Positions 45,861 to 58,610 of a stretch of DNA of 64,000 nucleotides are shown piece by piece. Origin of the DNA: Siphonodentalium dalli (taxonomy: Eukaryota > Mollusca > Scaphopoda > Gadilida > Siphonodentaliidae); contig CP136069.1 of assembly GCA_032622095.1 (NCBI GenBank), positions 200,045,239 through 200,109,238 on the forward strand, read 5' to 3'. The notes beneath the pieces were generated by a model that was not told the DNA's origin, did not search any database, and was given only the letters and a program-made list of their open reading frames with translations. The stretch's first letter is position 1. The number at the start of each line of letters is the position of its first letter. The position numbers were made by a program, and so were the translations under genes.

Positions 45861-46589
45861 AGCCAATGCACCAATTTTAAGGTGTGCGCCCTTTAAAAAG
45901 TGTTTTCACTCATGTGGCCCCCGCCATAAAACGGAATATCGAAATCAAATAATCACAGTATGTATACAGGGGGGGGGGGGAGTGAATTTTTTTTTCCGGC
46001 ACGTATGCCGGGGTGGGTGGGTGGTCAAAGCCACCAACAAGCAATTTTTTTCCGCAACTAAAAAAAAAATGTCCTGCTTGTTTTTTTAGTGTTTTGGCTA
46101 TGAGTTGGGCTTCAAAACCACTTTGAATGAGAGAAATAATGTAATTCTAACTGGTAAAACTGACTGCAGGCAGTTATCGTGTTGTATTTTGTTGCAAATT
46201 TTGAAATCCAAGATGGCCGCTGGCAGCCATGTTTTTTTGGCCGAATGACTTCAAAATGACTCATTCCTATTTACATGTCCATGTTAACATCCATGATAAA
46301 TAGTATGCACATAAATTCATATACAGCTGTTTACAGTGAATTTTCCCCCGCAAATCTCTGTTTTAGTGTTAAAAGGGGGGGGGGGGGGGTGGGTGTCAAA
46401 AATTGGTCGGAAAAAAACTGCCGAAAACGGAAAACAAATTGGCGGTGGGGGTGGGTGGGTACAAAAAATTATCGAAAGGGAAAAAATGCCATACGTGCCT
46501 GAAATGTTTTTTCCGACTCCCCCCCCCCCCCTGATGTATATACCTATTTCACGTTATAGGTCGATTATGTCAGTATTTGCGCGAGGATA
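45861..46589. other. Spacer with G and C homopolymer runs
   Basis: G runs at 45970-45981 and 46374-46389 and a C run at 46520-46531 flank similar GGGTGGGTG-rich sequence. Open frames through the G runs (46275-46680) are Gly-rich artefacts. Confidence 0.6.
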
Positions 46590-46985
46590 TGTTGGAAAAT
46601 TAATTAAAATTGTAGCTCTGCACGATCGGCCAGTTGAAGCACAGCGCGGTCAGTATTCTTTCATTCAATCGGCCAATTGAGGACAGTGTCCTGGGATTGA
46701 TGAGAGCTGTGTGGTATTATACAAATAATTATGACTGGCGCTGTATCATTACTTCAAGTGTTTGATACAAACCAAATTAGTTGATACAATATAATGTGAC
46801 AGGTCAAAATTTCCTCGCGCAAATACGCACATACATGTAATCGAGCTGTAATGTGAAATAGGTTCATAATGTGATTATTTGATTCTGAAATAAGCAGATA
46901 GTGGAGTCATAGCCGGTATTTCGTTTTATGGCGCGGGCCACAGTGAACACACATGTTAAGGAGCGTACACACGAAACGTCGCGAG
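46590..46985 (+). repeat. Dispersed repeat family F, long copy 3
   Basis: Aligns with 47905-48270 over about 390 bp. Shared blocks are GTAGCTCTGCACGAT, AGCTGTGTGGTATTA, ATCATTACTTCAAGTGTTTG and AATACGCA, ending in the TTTTATGGCGCGGGCC block. Confidence 0.8.
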
Positions 46986-47677
46986 CTGGCTTATAATAAT
47001 AACAAGAAAACCTTAGTCAGAAATGGTAACGCCACCAAGATCATATTATTAGCCATAAATATAAATTATAATATAAAATATATTGGTTACATGAATGCAC
47101 CGCCTCAGAATTCCGTTAAAACAACTAATCCTTCAAATTATTAAAAAAACTACGGCTTATTATTGCAGGTTTTTCATTCACCACACCAGAAAGCTTCCAA
47201 ATGCGGATCAAAAATCAGAGGTATTGTGTTCCCACCAAGAGTGCATGGCCCAGCCATTGTTCATACCTAAACGTCGAAAGCAATTAACGCGGTCATAATG
47301 GTTACATACTGCAACTATAAGACATCCAGTGAATACACACCGCACGAAAACCCGAAATGTGTTGTCCTGCGAGATCCTAAAACAAATCATCGGCATAGTC
47401 AATAGAACTTTCACGAACTTGGACATTCCAACTACAGCTTTTACCGGACTCGGGGTCGCAGTACAACTTTAACGCGTCCCAAAATAACCGCCTCCGGGGT
47501 AGCACTACAGCTTTTAAAGCGACCCAATCTATTTATAAAACCTACATCGGCCCACGTCTTTCTAATATTTGGCCAACACCGGTGGCGTTAATAATATATA
47601 GCATTGATATAGCGCTTCATCCCTGATGTAGCTCGAAGCGCTTACTCGTGCCATTGACCCAATGTCCGCACCTAATC
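46986..47677. other. Non-coding spacer
   Basis: Nothing recognised. Confidence 0.35.
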
Positions 47678-48270
47678 TGCTTAGAATCGCCTCATTATGA
47701 GTTGATATTGTGACAAAAAACGCTCTTGTTTTCAGCACATTATGGACACAGAATGAGGCGAATCTAAGCAGATTATCTACCTAAAATATTACTGTATATT
47801 GTAAGCAGATAATGTGCGTGTTTGCGGCATTTCTTGTACATGCTACGTGTTTGGTGCAGTGCAGTCTGCCAGACTTAAGACATTTTCCGAATTAAGCCAC
47901 ATCAGAAAATTAATTAAGACTGTAGCTCTGCACGATGGACCAGCTAAAGAACAACGCGTTCGGGGTTCTTTTTGAATAACTGACGCTAGTGTCCCAGGCG
48001 TTGATAAGTGATAGCTGTGTGGTATTACACAGATAAGTATAACTGAGCGTCTGTATCATTACTTCAAGTGTTTGGTACAAACTGAATGAACTTATACAAT
48101 ACAATGTGACGGTGCAACACATCCTCACGTAAATACGCAGATAATCGACCTATAATGTTGAAATTGGTACATTAGTTGATTATGAAATAAGCAGACAGAC
48201 TAATATTCGAAATAGTTTTTTTTTATGGAGCGGGCTATAGTAAAACACATGTTAAAGGCACGTGAGGCCT
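47678..48270 (+). repeat. Dispersed repeat family F, copy 4 with internal hairpin
   Basis: CTGCTTAGAATCGCCTCATT (47682) is mirrored by GAATGAGGCGAATCTAAGCAG (47756-47776), a hairpin about 95 bp long whose loop includes ACATTATGGACACAG. The copy continues to 47905-48270, which duplicates 46590-46985. Confidence 0.75.
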
Positions 48271-48987
48271 TAGTTGTCGAAAATATTCATATTTGTTCCA
48301 ATCACCGTAAACAGAAAAACATTAAAATGCATACAGTTTCGTTCATATATACCATGACTATCGCGTAAACAGCATGTTATCATAAAGACCTACTATATTT
48401 TACCTGAGCAAGAGCCTGATTGTGTTACAGAAGACAGCACAATGCTACTGGCTAATCACACAAAAATGGCATAAACGCTCTTTATTTGTTCCATATCAGG
48501 AATTCACCAACAAAGAACGCTCTTTATGTTTACCATCATAATATAAACAAACACCAGAAAAGTAACTTTTTATGCTTTTGTTTACATAACAATGGTCAAA
48601 CAAATGACAATAACATGCTGTTTATGCGATATTTCTTATTTGTATACGGACAAAGTCTGTCTACATTTTGATGTTCTTTCTGTTTGTGGCGGTTTTTGAC
48701 GGGTGGAAATATTTTTACAGCATACCCACCGCCAAGGCCAACTGTACCTTTAAAGAGAGTACAACTGAACAGTCGAGTGTTTGCTTATTTGCGTCATTGT
48801 CCGCACATAATCTGCTTAGAATCACCTCATTATGAGTCTATATAATGTTACAAAAACGCTCTAAATTTCAGGAGATTATCTACCTAAAACAAATGATAGG
48901 CTGGACGGGTTGGACATCACGGCTACAATTAGAACGTTCACAAGCTTTGGTGAGATCTTACACATAATTTCACGGCACAGTACACCC
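48271..48987. repeat. Spacer with paired ACGCTCTTTAT motifs and an F fragment
   Basis: ACGCTCTTTAT occurs at about 48474 and 48516, separated by 42 bp with CCATATCAGGAATTCACCAA between. Family F hairpin sequence recurs at 48798-48905. No gene is seen. Confidence 0.65.
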
Positions 48988-49487
48988 TAGATCATGCCAA
49001 GGATCTCTACTATGGTTAACGCCCATAGAGATAATATTCCATCAGTACAAAACCTGGGAACTTTTTGAAGTTTTGACATGAAACCTGATAAAATCGAAAA
49101 AATAACAAAGGGAATATATTTCTTTCTTATGATCTCTTTCTTAATAATGTACTTCATTGTATGTGAAATTCCAGCTCACATTTCCAGATTTTAATGACTT
49201 TGTGAGCGATTTTGCTTTGTGTTTCTTACAATTAAGGATTTATTGCTTGGTAATTAATTGAATGTTTATTGCGCTATCGGCTCTCAAAAGTCAAATAAAA
49301 GCATGCAATTTTGAGTTGAACCGTCTCATATAGTGAAGTATACACTTTTAAGGAATACCTAATCATTAATCATTTGTTCGACTTTATAAGGTTCCCTGTA
49401 AAAACTTCAAAAAGTTCCAAGGTTTTGTACTGATGGAATATGATCTCTACCACCGTTAGCCATAGTAGAGATTCATGGCATGATCTA
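48988..49487. mobile_element. Family E Mutator-like foldback element, copy 3
   Basis: 500-bp near-palindrome. Left end TAGATCATGCCAAGGATCTC mirrors right end GAGATTCATGGCATGATCTA. The flanking 9-mers AGTACACCC are identical (48979-48987 and 49488-49496). This is the clearest copy of the family. No coding capacity. Confidence 0.92.
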
Positions 49488-49917
49488 AGTACACCCTAAA
49501 AAACGTAATCGGAACGCTGCCCCTGTTTTGAGACACACCCTATATAATTGTGTATACGAGTCTAACACGTGCGGTCATTATAACACGGGTGTGAAGGAAC
49601 GAGTGTCCGCCAAGAAATTGCCTAGTTTTATTTTGTCATCACAACAAGATATCATAAGCAGAGTTGTAAACAAAATCATTCGCATATGTTCAAGGATGCA
49701 CTCGACCCATACTGGTGACGATTAATTTGACAGCACACATACATCTCGAGTGGGGCTCAGCCGACAGCACGCATAAGCCTCGAGTGGATCACAGCCTTTC
49801 AACAATTCTCAGTAATAACTTGTTTATAATAAGAGAATCCAAAGTATGTAAGAAACGCAAACACGAACAGGCCACCTGGACTGTACCATGCATGACACCC
49901 GATCCATCGATTCGTCG
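49488..49917. other. Non-coding spacer
   Basis: Nothing recognised. Confidence 0.35.
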
Positions 49918-50480
49918 CAACATATCCTCGTGACAATAGGTATACATTCACATAGGTTCATATTCACATAGGTTCATATTCACATAGGTTCATATTTGAC
50001 TTATTTGTACCCTGTGCCAATGCATTCTCTTATATATGCGAGTCGACCATAGGTCGCATATATAAGAGAATGCATTGGCCTAACAATTTTTTACAATTTT
50101 AATAATTTTTTCTTGTATTCTTTGACAATTTTATAATTTCACCCATACAGAGCCCCAGACAAACATGAGCAGACGACACTCTTCTATATGCTTCTATATA
50201 TGTGTGGGGCTCCCTGAAGGGTAATGGATGTTTTTTATTTTATGTCCTAAAAATTGTAAGAAACATTTATTTAAAAAAAATGATAACAAAATTGTTAGGC
50301 CAATGCATTCTCTTATATATGCGAGGCGACCTATGGTCGACTCGCATATATAAGAGAATGCATTGGCACAGGGTAAAAATATAAGCCCACAGTGGACGTA
50401 TTCCCGTCATTCAGTTTTATGGCGTGGGCCATAGTAAAAGTACACTACAAAGATCGTGAATCTGATCCCTCAATGTTAAT
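49918..50480. repeat. Family F copy interrupted by a core element
   Basis: F-type sequence on the left (ACATATCCTCGTGACAATAGG and three 16-bp copies of CACATAGGTTCATATT) resumes on the right (ATTCAGTTTTATGGCGTGGG at 50409). The core element at 50008-50374 lies between. Confidence 0.7.
50008..50374. mobile_element. Core element without family A outer ends
   Basis: Runs from TACCCTGTGCC to GGCACAGGGTA. It has two palindromes (the left about 50017-50080 with an internal deletion, the right about 50300-50368) and the family A interior including the GAGCCCCA/TGGGGCTC hairpin. The GTGACCCGCC ends of family A are absent. Flanks TTATTTG and ATATAAG are only loosely inverted. Confidence 0.85.
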
Positions 50481-51110
50481 ATTTTGCATTATGTAATTAG
50501 CATATATATACCTAATAACGTGAGGGATAAATAATACATATACCCAATATTTCATTTTCATTATATTTATTATTATAACTAATGGAAATTTAATATAACT
50601 AAGTAACACAACATTCATAAAACCATTCACACCACACTCTTTTTTCTCTTCTACTTTTCTACAGTCTCAAAACAAAATTAGCGAAAGAGACAAAAACTGT
50701 TTAATTACCAACCATTAACTGTAATATACTTCATGTATTATCACAATGTATTTGTCTTTTTCAAATTAAAATTTATTTAAAAACAAAAATCCTGAAACTG
50801 GTTAGTCGTGTCGATGAAAAAAAAGTAGATTAAATAATGCCAATTTTAACCCATTTTCACGATGATATGTTGGTTTGGGATTCAACAATGCAAAACTGTC
50901 TTCAAAACAAGAATAACAATAAATAAGAAAGAGATAGTGTATCTTTAATATACAAACGGACACACATGTATATTATCAGTTTGGAATAAATACGGACTAA
51001 TTAGCTGAATATTGAAGTTCAAAATGGCAATGTTGTCATCGGAATATGTTGTTCAGGCAACATCTTCAAATCAAAGTGATACCGACGCACATCAACGGCT
51101 GTTATAGACA
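50481..51110. other. Very AT-rich spacer
   Basis: No gene, repeat or element is recognised. Confidence 0.4.
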
Positions 51111-51291
51111 TTAACTCTTTCATGACTGGAACTTTCTGACATTTTTTGAAAACCCTGTGCCAATGCATTATCTTATATATGCGAGTATCCCATAGGGAGC
51201 CTCGCATATATAAGAGAATACATTGGCTTAACAATATTTACGTTTCGCCAGTGCATTATCTTATATATGCGAGGTTCCCTATGGGATATAA
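51111..51291. mobile_element. Family D core element, copy 2 (right end lost)
   Basis: Starts TTAACTCTTTCATGACTGGA. It has a full palindrome at about 51158-51226 with a variant loop (ATCCCATAGGGAGC instead of the usual one), then a second palindrome cut off after CTATGGGAT at about 51288. Confidence 0.75.
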
Positions 51292-52412
51292 TAGATGTAG
51301 ATGATGTGTTCATCGTGTGATATCGGACAGAACATATTAAACCCTTTCGATACTAAACACTCAGTGACGAGTTGTTCCCTTAAGAATTGTTCAGATATAT
51401 CATCAGATCATCGTTTGTTGAACTTATTAGCTGAACATTTACATGTAGTGCAGAAGGGGTTAAACTGGAGAATACATCAGCCCGGATCCGTCGTCCACTA
51501 CCACCAACAGCTGGTCCCCCGTCTCTAATGAAGAGGTTCATGAAGCTTTAAGAAAGCACAGAGTGATATAGCCGAAGTAAAGAAGCTCGTGGTCGACGCC
51601 CAAGCAGCAACAGTATTACACCAATTATAGGAACATCCTGAGGCCGTATGATAGATAACAAAAATCAGGAAAAAAAACTAATATATTTTTGACATGTATT
51701 GCATTGTGATTATTTAAATGCATAACCATATATAACCCCCCAAAATATAACCAAGGTGGATTGTATGGAAGCGGTCACCTCTTCCAAATCCTCCCGGGTC
51801 CAATCATCAACCAAATACCTAATAAAATATGAAGGAAATGACGGATCGGGCCGTCGAATTCGCAATTGGAAATAAACAAGACGAGCAACTCGGGCTTCCT
51901 ATGTTATTCCTCGTATTTTCGGTAATATCATATATATTGTGTATTGATTGGACACAATATTCGAGGAATTCAATAACTTCTCTATCAACATCTGAGTATT
52001 TATATTGCAATATATCTTTTCCCACACAGACATAACTCTGACGGATTGCTTTACTAGTGAATGATGTACCTGGTTCATTGCCACCGATCGATTTATTTTG
52101 CGCCAATTATTGCAAATCATGCACATGCCTGTGTATACATGACTTAAGGCTGAACTGTCAGATATAACACCATTAAGCTATGATATGAACGTCTTGTGTG
52201 TCAGATAATAAATAGATCGTACACGTGAGCACATTAGAGAGGTTTTTATGACCATATATCGACTGTCGAAATATTAGGTTATAACACGCAATCATTTTTG
52301 TCAGGCTTGCACAAATTTCAATTATCATCTGTTATAAAGAGCGTTCATGCTTCCGTTCACTAAACGCGGCATATACTAAAGAGCGTTCCCAATAATGAAC
52401 ATCTATGCTCGC
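51292..52412. other. Non-coding spacer with a short inverted TTAAACCC repeat
   Basis: 51339-51470 begins TTAAACCCTTTCGATACTAA and ends AGAAGGGGTTAAAC, resembling the ends of the 68-bp array region at 1718. AAAGAGCGTTC occurs twice at 52336 and 52380. No gene is seen. Confidence 0.45.
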
Positions 52413-52570
52413 TATGTATTACGTGTGGATGATGGTGTGGGTTCTCGCTTTCGATGTATTACGTGTGGATGATGGCGTGGGTTCTCGCTTTCGATGTATT
52501 ACGTGTGGATGATGGTGTGGGTTCTCGCGTTCGATGTATTACGTGTGGATGATGGTGTGGGTTCACGCTT
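52413..52570 (+). repeat. 40-bp tandem array, four copies
   Basis: Unit contains ATGTATTACGTGTGGATGAT then GGTGTGGGTTCTCGCTTTCG; starts at about 52414, 52454, 52494 and 52534. Confidence 0.95.
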
Positions 52571-52572
52571 CA

Positions 52573-52637
52573 AGATATTTTAGGCTGTTGAAGCTTTATT
52601 TGGGCGTTTTTGGCCGGTTTGTTGGGTAAAGGGTTAA
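52573..52637. mobile_element. Family B terminal fragment
   Basis: 65 bp matching only the outer right end of family B (AGATATTTTAGGCTGTTGAA to TGTTGGGTAAAGGGTTAA), joined directly to the 40-bp array. No palindromes remain. Confidence 0.88.
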
Positions 52638-54755
52638 GTATTTATCGACCTATCTCATTACCGTGACAATTTCAAAAGCGAATATTATTAGGTGTATTTT
52701 GGAACGCAAACCGTCACGTAGCTTTAAACACTCTTTATTTGTACTATCTACATAATATGTGACACATACACTCTTTATATTATTCCATGAGGAGAATAAT
52801 CATAACATTTATGAAGTCTTTCTGTGACATATAAGTATGTATCAACGTATTTATTATTCTATTTTGATTCCCTGAACCGGAACAAAAGCATCAACCTGCC
52901 ACGGCGCTTTACTGCATGACCACCACACGTGTACTGAGAGACATGTGACACACAGGAGCATATGGGCGAATGACATGTGGTTATATTATGCATTCAAAGC
53001 AATACTGCTCTTCATAAAGTATACCCTTCATTGCAGGTCGATTCAGCATGTTAGCATTGAAATAAATAGCCTATGATCAAATCTCTTTCCCCCCGGTTGT
53101 ATGGTGACATGGTTAAGCACTCGATGTATATTTAAATCCAGGGTGGTCCCATGCCGGTACCGTATTCATACTATCTTTTTTACAGCCAGTCTCGATTACA
53201 TGTACTATATGCTGGAGATACACAAAGTATTTCTTTTAAAATTCCTGAATGGAATGTTCATCAGCCGCCAGCAGCCATTTTTGATTTAAAATTTGAATCC
53301 ATCGGCACACCCTGCAGCCTACATATATCGAAGAAATATTTGTAAATTTACAGGTATAATTAGAATCAACTCGAGATGGGAGCTGTCGAATTTGGACGAT
53401 TGTCGATGAAAAATATGGCCGCGGCAGCCATCATGTATTTTACTCTTTTCATGACTAAGTCCTTTGGCACACCATATAGACCACATCCTTCATCCGATTA
53501 TCACTAAACTGTATATGGATCTTCGGGTTGACTTATAAATGGGAGCCACCGGTCCCCCCCCGAAATTCGTAGAAAAACATGGCTGCCACTGCAGCGGCCA
53601 TCTTGTATTTTACTGTTTGGATGACTAAATCCGCCGGCACACCCTACAGGCCACATCCCTCATCCAATCGGCAGCAAAATATGTATCTTCGGTGTGACCT
53701 TTAGATGCAACGATTATTTCCGATATTCGTTATAAAACATGGCTGCGAGCAGCCATCTTGAATTTCAAATTCGGCACCACAACCTGCAGCTCACATTTAT
53801 TGGTGAAATGTTTGAAATGAAAATAATTTCATCTACACAATGCAAGCCCTTTACTGTAACTTTTTGACTTCACTTATTCTTTGTCATGCTATGCATTGCT
53901 CAGCAAAAAAATGACCCCTTCCCAAGTTGAGCTACAGTGTCATTGAGACTTTCATTATTCCCCGAACCGGACCTGGGTGTAACAAAATCATCAAACCGCC
54001 ACGGGCTTAAATTCATCACAACCACGCGTGTACTGAGTCAAACGTGACAAACAAGAACCCATGGACGAACGACAAGTGGTTATACTTGCATTCAAATCAC
54101 GAATGCGTATCGAGATCTTAAAAAAGTATACCCCGCACTGCATGAAGATTCAACATGTTAGCATTGAAATAAATAGCCTATGATCAAATCTCTTTTTCTC
54201 AATTGTATGGTGACATGGTTAAGCGCTCAGTGTATAATTAAACCGAGGGTGGTCCATGCCGGTACCGTATTTACTATCTCTTTTACACAATCAATGACGT
54301 GTGGAAATAGGACCGTACAAATAAAATACATGCGCGTACTCGACGCATTCTGTCATCGGACGATTTCACTATCTGATTCATGTTCTTGCTATTGCTTACC
54401 AAGCACAAAGTTTCGTGTTTACTCGCGGGGTGTAGCCCGAATGACATTTTAAAAGTAGAAGTGCCCCGACGTTTATGTATTATATAGCCTGCAATATATC
54501 ACAGTTCGAAAACGAAATTGAACAATTGAAATATATGGCCGGGATTGAGTGACGTTTTAATAACCTTGGGTGGGTAGTCGTACGTTCAAGGTTGTCATAC
54601 ATGTAATCCTGACTGGTATACGTGCATCAGCTGACTGCATTTGCGGGTGTGTATCTTGCAGCTTAATTGTCACATCCCTGCTTCACCAGGTATACCGTGA
54701 CGCACAGTACAATTGTACCTAAGTCGCTTGCAACATTTGCATACTTGAGGCAGGT
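52638..54755 (+). repeat. Spacer holding a 1.09-kb-spaced direct duplication
   Basis: 52865-53185 and 53955-54295 are diverged direct copies. Shared blocks include CGTGTACTGAG, ATGTTAGCATTGAAATAAAT, AGCCTATGATCAAATCTCTT and TGGTGACATGGTTAAGC. Between them, short ATGGCTGCCA/GCAGCCAT motifs recur at 53428, 53580, 53740 with TTGTATTTTACT. No gene is recognised. Confidence 0.75.
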
Positions 54756-55180
54756 ATATGTGACCCGCCATATCAAATCCAGTCGTAAGTCGGGATTTTT
54801 TTTACCCTGTGCCAATGCATTCTCTTATATGTGCATTGGCCTAACAATTTTTTATCATGTTTTTTAAATAAATGTTTCTTACAATTTTTAGGACATAAAA
54901 TAAAAAAACATCCATTACCCTGCAGGGAGCCCCACACATATATAGAAGCATATAGAAGAGTGTCGTCTGCTCATGTTTGTCTGGGGCTCTGTATGGGTGA
55001 AATTATAAAATTGTTAAAGAATACAAGAACAAATTATTAAAATTGTAAACAATTGTTAGGCCAATGCATTCTCTTATATATGCGTCGACTATGGTCGACT
55101 CGCATATATAAGAGAATGCATTGGCACAGGGTAAAACAAATCCCGACTTACGACTGGATTTGATATGGCGGGTCACATAT
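54756..55180. mobile_element. Family A core element, copy 3
   Basis: Both outer ends are intact (ATATGTGACCCGCCATATCA and inverse at 55180). The left palindrome is collapsed to about 29 bp (54812-54840) by an internal deletion, and the right one (about 55060-55126) has a shortened loop region. The interior is in the orientation of copy 2 without the LINE insertion. Confidence 0.9.
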
Positions 55181-55586
55181 GTGCACGGAACAGAACTAAT
55201 AGCTTAATTTAGCCCATATTTGGCGTCTCGGGTTTAGACTAGCGATACACTCCATAATTATTATAATCTGAAATCTTCAAGTTAAACACGCCATTACCGA
55301 TTTGACACCTAATTAGTTATAATATCATAGATAATTTTCAGCTTATTAGGACACACAAGAAGCAGAAATATACGTTTTAATCCCCATCATCAGTATGTCA
55401 CAAGTATATATCGTGAAGTACACAACAACATCCAATAATTTTATGTTGAAAACGAATACAAAATATAATACGCGATGACGCTCTTAATTGTCTGCCGCTT
55501 GTTGGATCCGGAAACATATGAACGCTCTTTATACGAGGCTGGTCTAACACAAATTCAGAACGTGTTAAAACTTTCTCTTCTGAAGT
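55181..55586. other. Non-coding spacer
   Basis: Contains one GAACGCTCTTTATAC motif (55519). Otherwise nothing recognised. Confidence 0.4.
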
Positions 55587-56150
55587 AGTCGATATTTGGC
55601 TATTAGAACCTCCTATTAATGGGCTGACAGTCGATTTTGGCTATTATAACCTCATATTAATGGGCTGACAGTCGATTTTGGCTATTAGAACTTCCTATTA
55701 ATGGGCTGAAAGTTGATATTTGACTCAGGCTATTAGAACCTCATATTAATGGGCTGACAGTCGATTTTGGCTATTATAACCTCCTATTAATAGGCTGAAA
55801 GTCGATATTTGGCTATTATAACCTCCTATTAATTGGCTGAAAGTCGATATTTGGCCATTATAACCTCATATTATGTGCTGAAAGTCGATATTTGGCCATC
55901 AGAACCTCCTATTAATGTGTTGAAAGTCGATATTTGGCCATTAGAATCTCCTATTAATGTGCCGAAAGTCGATATTTGGCTATTAGAACCTCCTATTAAT
56001 GTGCTGATAGTCGATATTTGGCCATTAGAACCCCCTATTAATGGGCTTAAAGTAGTTGGGCATTAGAACCTTCTATTAATGGGATGAAATTCGATATTTG
56101 GCCATTATAACCTCCTATTATTGGGCTGAAAGTTGATATTTGGCCATTAT
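55587..56150 (+). repeat. 42-bp tandem array, about 13 copies
   Basis: Unit contains GTCGATATTTGGCCATTAGA then ACCTCCTATTAATGGGCTGA. GTCGATATT starts at 55801, 55843, 55884, 55926 and 55968. Because the unit is divisible by three, short repeat proteins can be read, but these are not supported as genes. Confidence 0.95.
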
Positions 56151-56819
56151 ACTCAACAGAATATATGCCACAAGTGAATGAATTTGAGCTATGAATGAGA
56201 GCAAAATACACACATTTGCCGTTTGCATGGGCCATGGGCGTTTTATTTATAGAACTGGGAATATTTGGGACGGATTAAATGTCGAACTGCAACCCGGAGG
56301 CCGAATCCGGTAAAAGGTGTAGTTGGGAATTCTGGTGAGATGCACGAGAAACCTTCAGTGATGAGCCGTATATAGTTGTTGTAATAATTTGAAGGATTAG
56401 TTGTTTTAACGGAATTATGAGTTGGTCATTCGTGAAACCAATATATTTTATATTCTATAATTACAATCATGGGTATATAATATATGATATTGAGCGCGTT
56501 ACCAATTCTGACATTGGTTTTCTTGTTAATTTAATGTTCATGCGTTATGAGACTATATAGACGAAATAGAGCAGCAGATTCGAGCACATTGACGCAGTAA
56601 CCTTTCTGTTTTATTTATAGCTTCGAGTTCACGTGATGGAAGCAGAAACCTTTCTGTTTTATTGATAGCTTATAGCGCCCACGTGATTGATAACTGGATG
56701 TTAGGTCTGGTCTAGACGCAGATAATAACTTCGGATTCTCGGCGGAGTTAAGAAAATAATGAACTAACGTCGGATGGTCACGATTCCAGTATCACAGTCT
56801 GGAAGAATGTATTGATTGA
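56151..56819. other. Non-coding spacer with a 56-bp duplication
   Basis: AACCTTTCTGTTTTATTNATAGCTT occurs at 56590 and 56648, followed both times by a CACGTGAT block. Nothing else is recognised. Confidence 0.5.
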
Positions 56820-57340
56820 CTCTATTGAACATATCCTCGTGTAAATAGGTCCATATTGGACCTAAATATTCACATATGTGACCCGCCATATCAAATCCAG
56901 TCGGAAGTCGGGATTTTTTTACCCTGTGCCAATGCATTCTCTTATATATGCGAGTCGACCATAGGTCGCCTCGCATATATAAGAGAATGCATTGGCTTAA
57001 CAATTTTTTATCATGTTTTTTAAATAAATGTTTCTTACAATTTTTAGGACATAAAATAAAATAAAAACATCCATTACCCTGCAGGGAGCCCCACACATAT
57101 ATAGAAGCACACAGAAGAGTGTCGTCTGCTCATGTTTGTCTGGGGCTCTGTATGGGTGAAATTATAAAATTGTTAAAGAATACAAGAACAAATTATTAAA
57201 ATTGTAAAAAATTGTTAGGCCAATGCATTCTCTTATATATGCGAGGCGACCTATGGACTGATTTGAATTTGAAATAAGTCACAGTGAGCTTATACCTGTT
57301 CATCTGGTAAGTCCGATGGGAAACAGGTAGATTAAATAAT
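56820..57340. repeat. Family F copy interrupted by family A copy 4
   Basis: Left part AACATATCCTCGTGTAAATAGG matches the F sequence at 49918. The right part (from 57257) has GAAATAAGTCACAGTGAGCTTA and AGATTAAATAATGG, as in other F copies. Confidence 0.6.
56874..57256. mobile_element. Family A core element, copy 4 (right end lost)
   Basis: Starts ATATGTGACCCGCCATATCA, with an intact left palindrome (about 56930-56998) and interior. It stops inside the right palindrome after CGAGGCGACCTATGG, exactly near the hairpin centre. A break at a hairpin loop is typical of palindrome-mediated deletion. Confidence 0.88.
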
Positions 57341-58610
57341 GGTAATATGCTGCAATATCGGAGGGGTGGGTGCGGCGGATAAAAAGTGCGATACGCAATG
57401 TACCCCGGGCCGGTGGGTGTCCCGAGGTCAAAACAAGTATTCTCCTAGATCATGCAATTTTGATCCAAATACAATATTTTACTTTGTTTTTAGTTTAAAC
57501 AGCTACACGTGTTCTAGTCTTCTCCGTTGACTGGACATGAACTGTTAAAATATTTTTCACCCCCCCCCCCCGATAGGTGATACTAGCAGAGCCGTGGCGA
57601 CAGGTTTCTCACCCTCAAACTTTGGTCAACATTTTCAACAGTTGGAAATGTCATACCTGCCAAAACATTAGTTGGAAATTTCACACCATCAATAGGTTGA
57701 AAATGTTCTTGTAGTTTGATTTTCAAACAATTTATTGGGGGGAATTAATTGTTTTTGGACCAATATTTGCATATTTTCCTATTTTTGGTCAAACTTTTGG
57801 ACCGAAATGGTCATCAGTTGGAAATTTTCCAACCTTAGGGGGGGGGGGGGGGGGGCAGGTTGGAAATTTCCAATACTTGTAAAGCTTGCGCCCTGGTCCC
57901 CCATGGCCAGTAAAAAAAAACTGCTAATTCATTTAAGAAAACAATATTGTCAAACATTTGGTCAACAGTGTCATTGGAATTGTCATCAGTTGGAAATTTT
58001 CCAACCTAAGTGGGGGTGTCAGGTTTGAAATGTCCAACTCTAGGAAGGCTTGAGGCTAGTCTAGATGCTAGGATTTTGAGATTTTCTTGTTCAGATTTCA
58101 AAATTTTCGCACACCGGGCGGAACCATACAAAACTGCTAATTAGTTTAACAAAACAACATTTTACTACATTTGGTCAAACTTGTGGACTGAAATGGTCAT
58201 AAGTTGGAGAATTTTCAAACCTGAGGGGAGTATGAAGTTTGAAATTTCCAACACTACATGAAAGCTTCAGTTAAGGGCAGTCTAGAAGCTAGGATTTGCG
58301 ATTTTCTCACACCGGGCAAAACAACCATGGTCAGCCCAGTGTGTCCTGGTATCTTGCCCGTAGTCGCATGCATTTGTCTGGAGTTAGACCGCTAGATGTT
58401 AGGATTTATGCAATTTTTCAAGTTAAAATATCTGAATGTTCTCATACCGGGAATATAGAACCATGGTTTATGAATATATAGGATATTAGGCCCGAGCACT
58501 GAGGGGCAAGGGGCGGGGTGCAAATTCACTAAAAACTTATGTTGAAAGGGGGTAGGTGTCTTTCTGTGAACGGAAAAAGTTGCATGTGTCAAAATTGTCT
58601 TTGATCAAGT
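57341..58610 (+). repeat. Diverged repeated block with G runs
   Basis: CAGTTGGAAATTTTCCAACC recurs at about 57812 and 57986, with a weaker version at 58200. Each is preceded by TTGGTCAAAC(T/A) and followed by a GGGG-rich tract, including a 17-18-base G run at 57839-57856. Units are about 175-215 bp apart. No gene is seen. Confidence 0.7.

Noticed and set aside
46275-46680. Gly-rich and Lys-rich frames
   Set aside because: Produced by G homopolymer runs.
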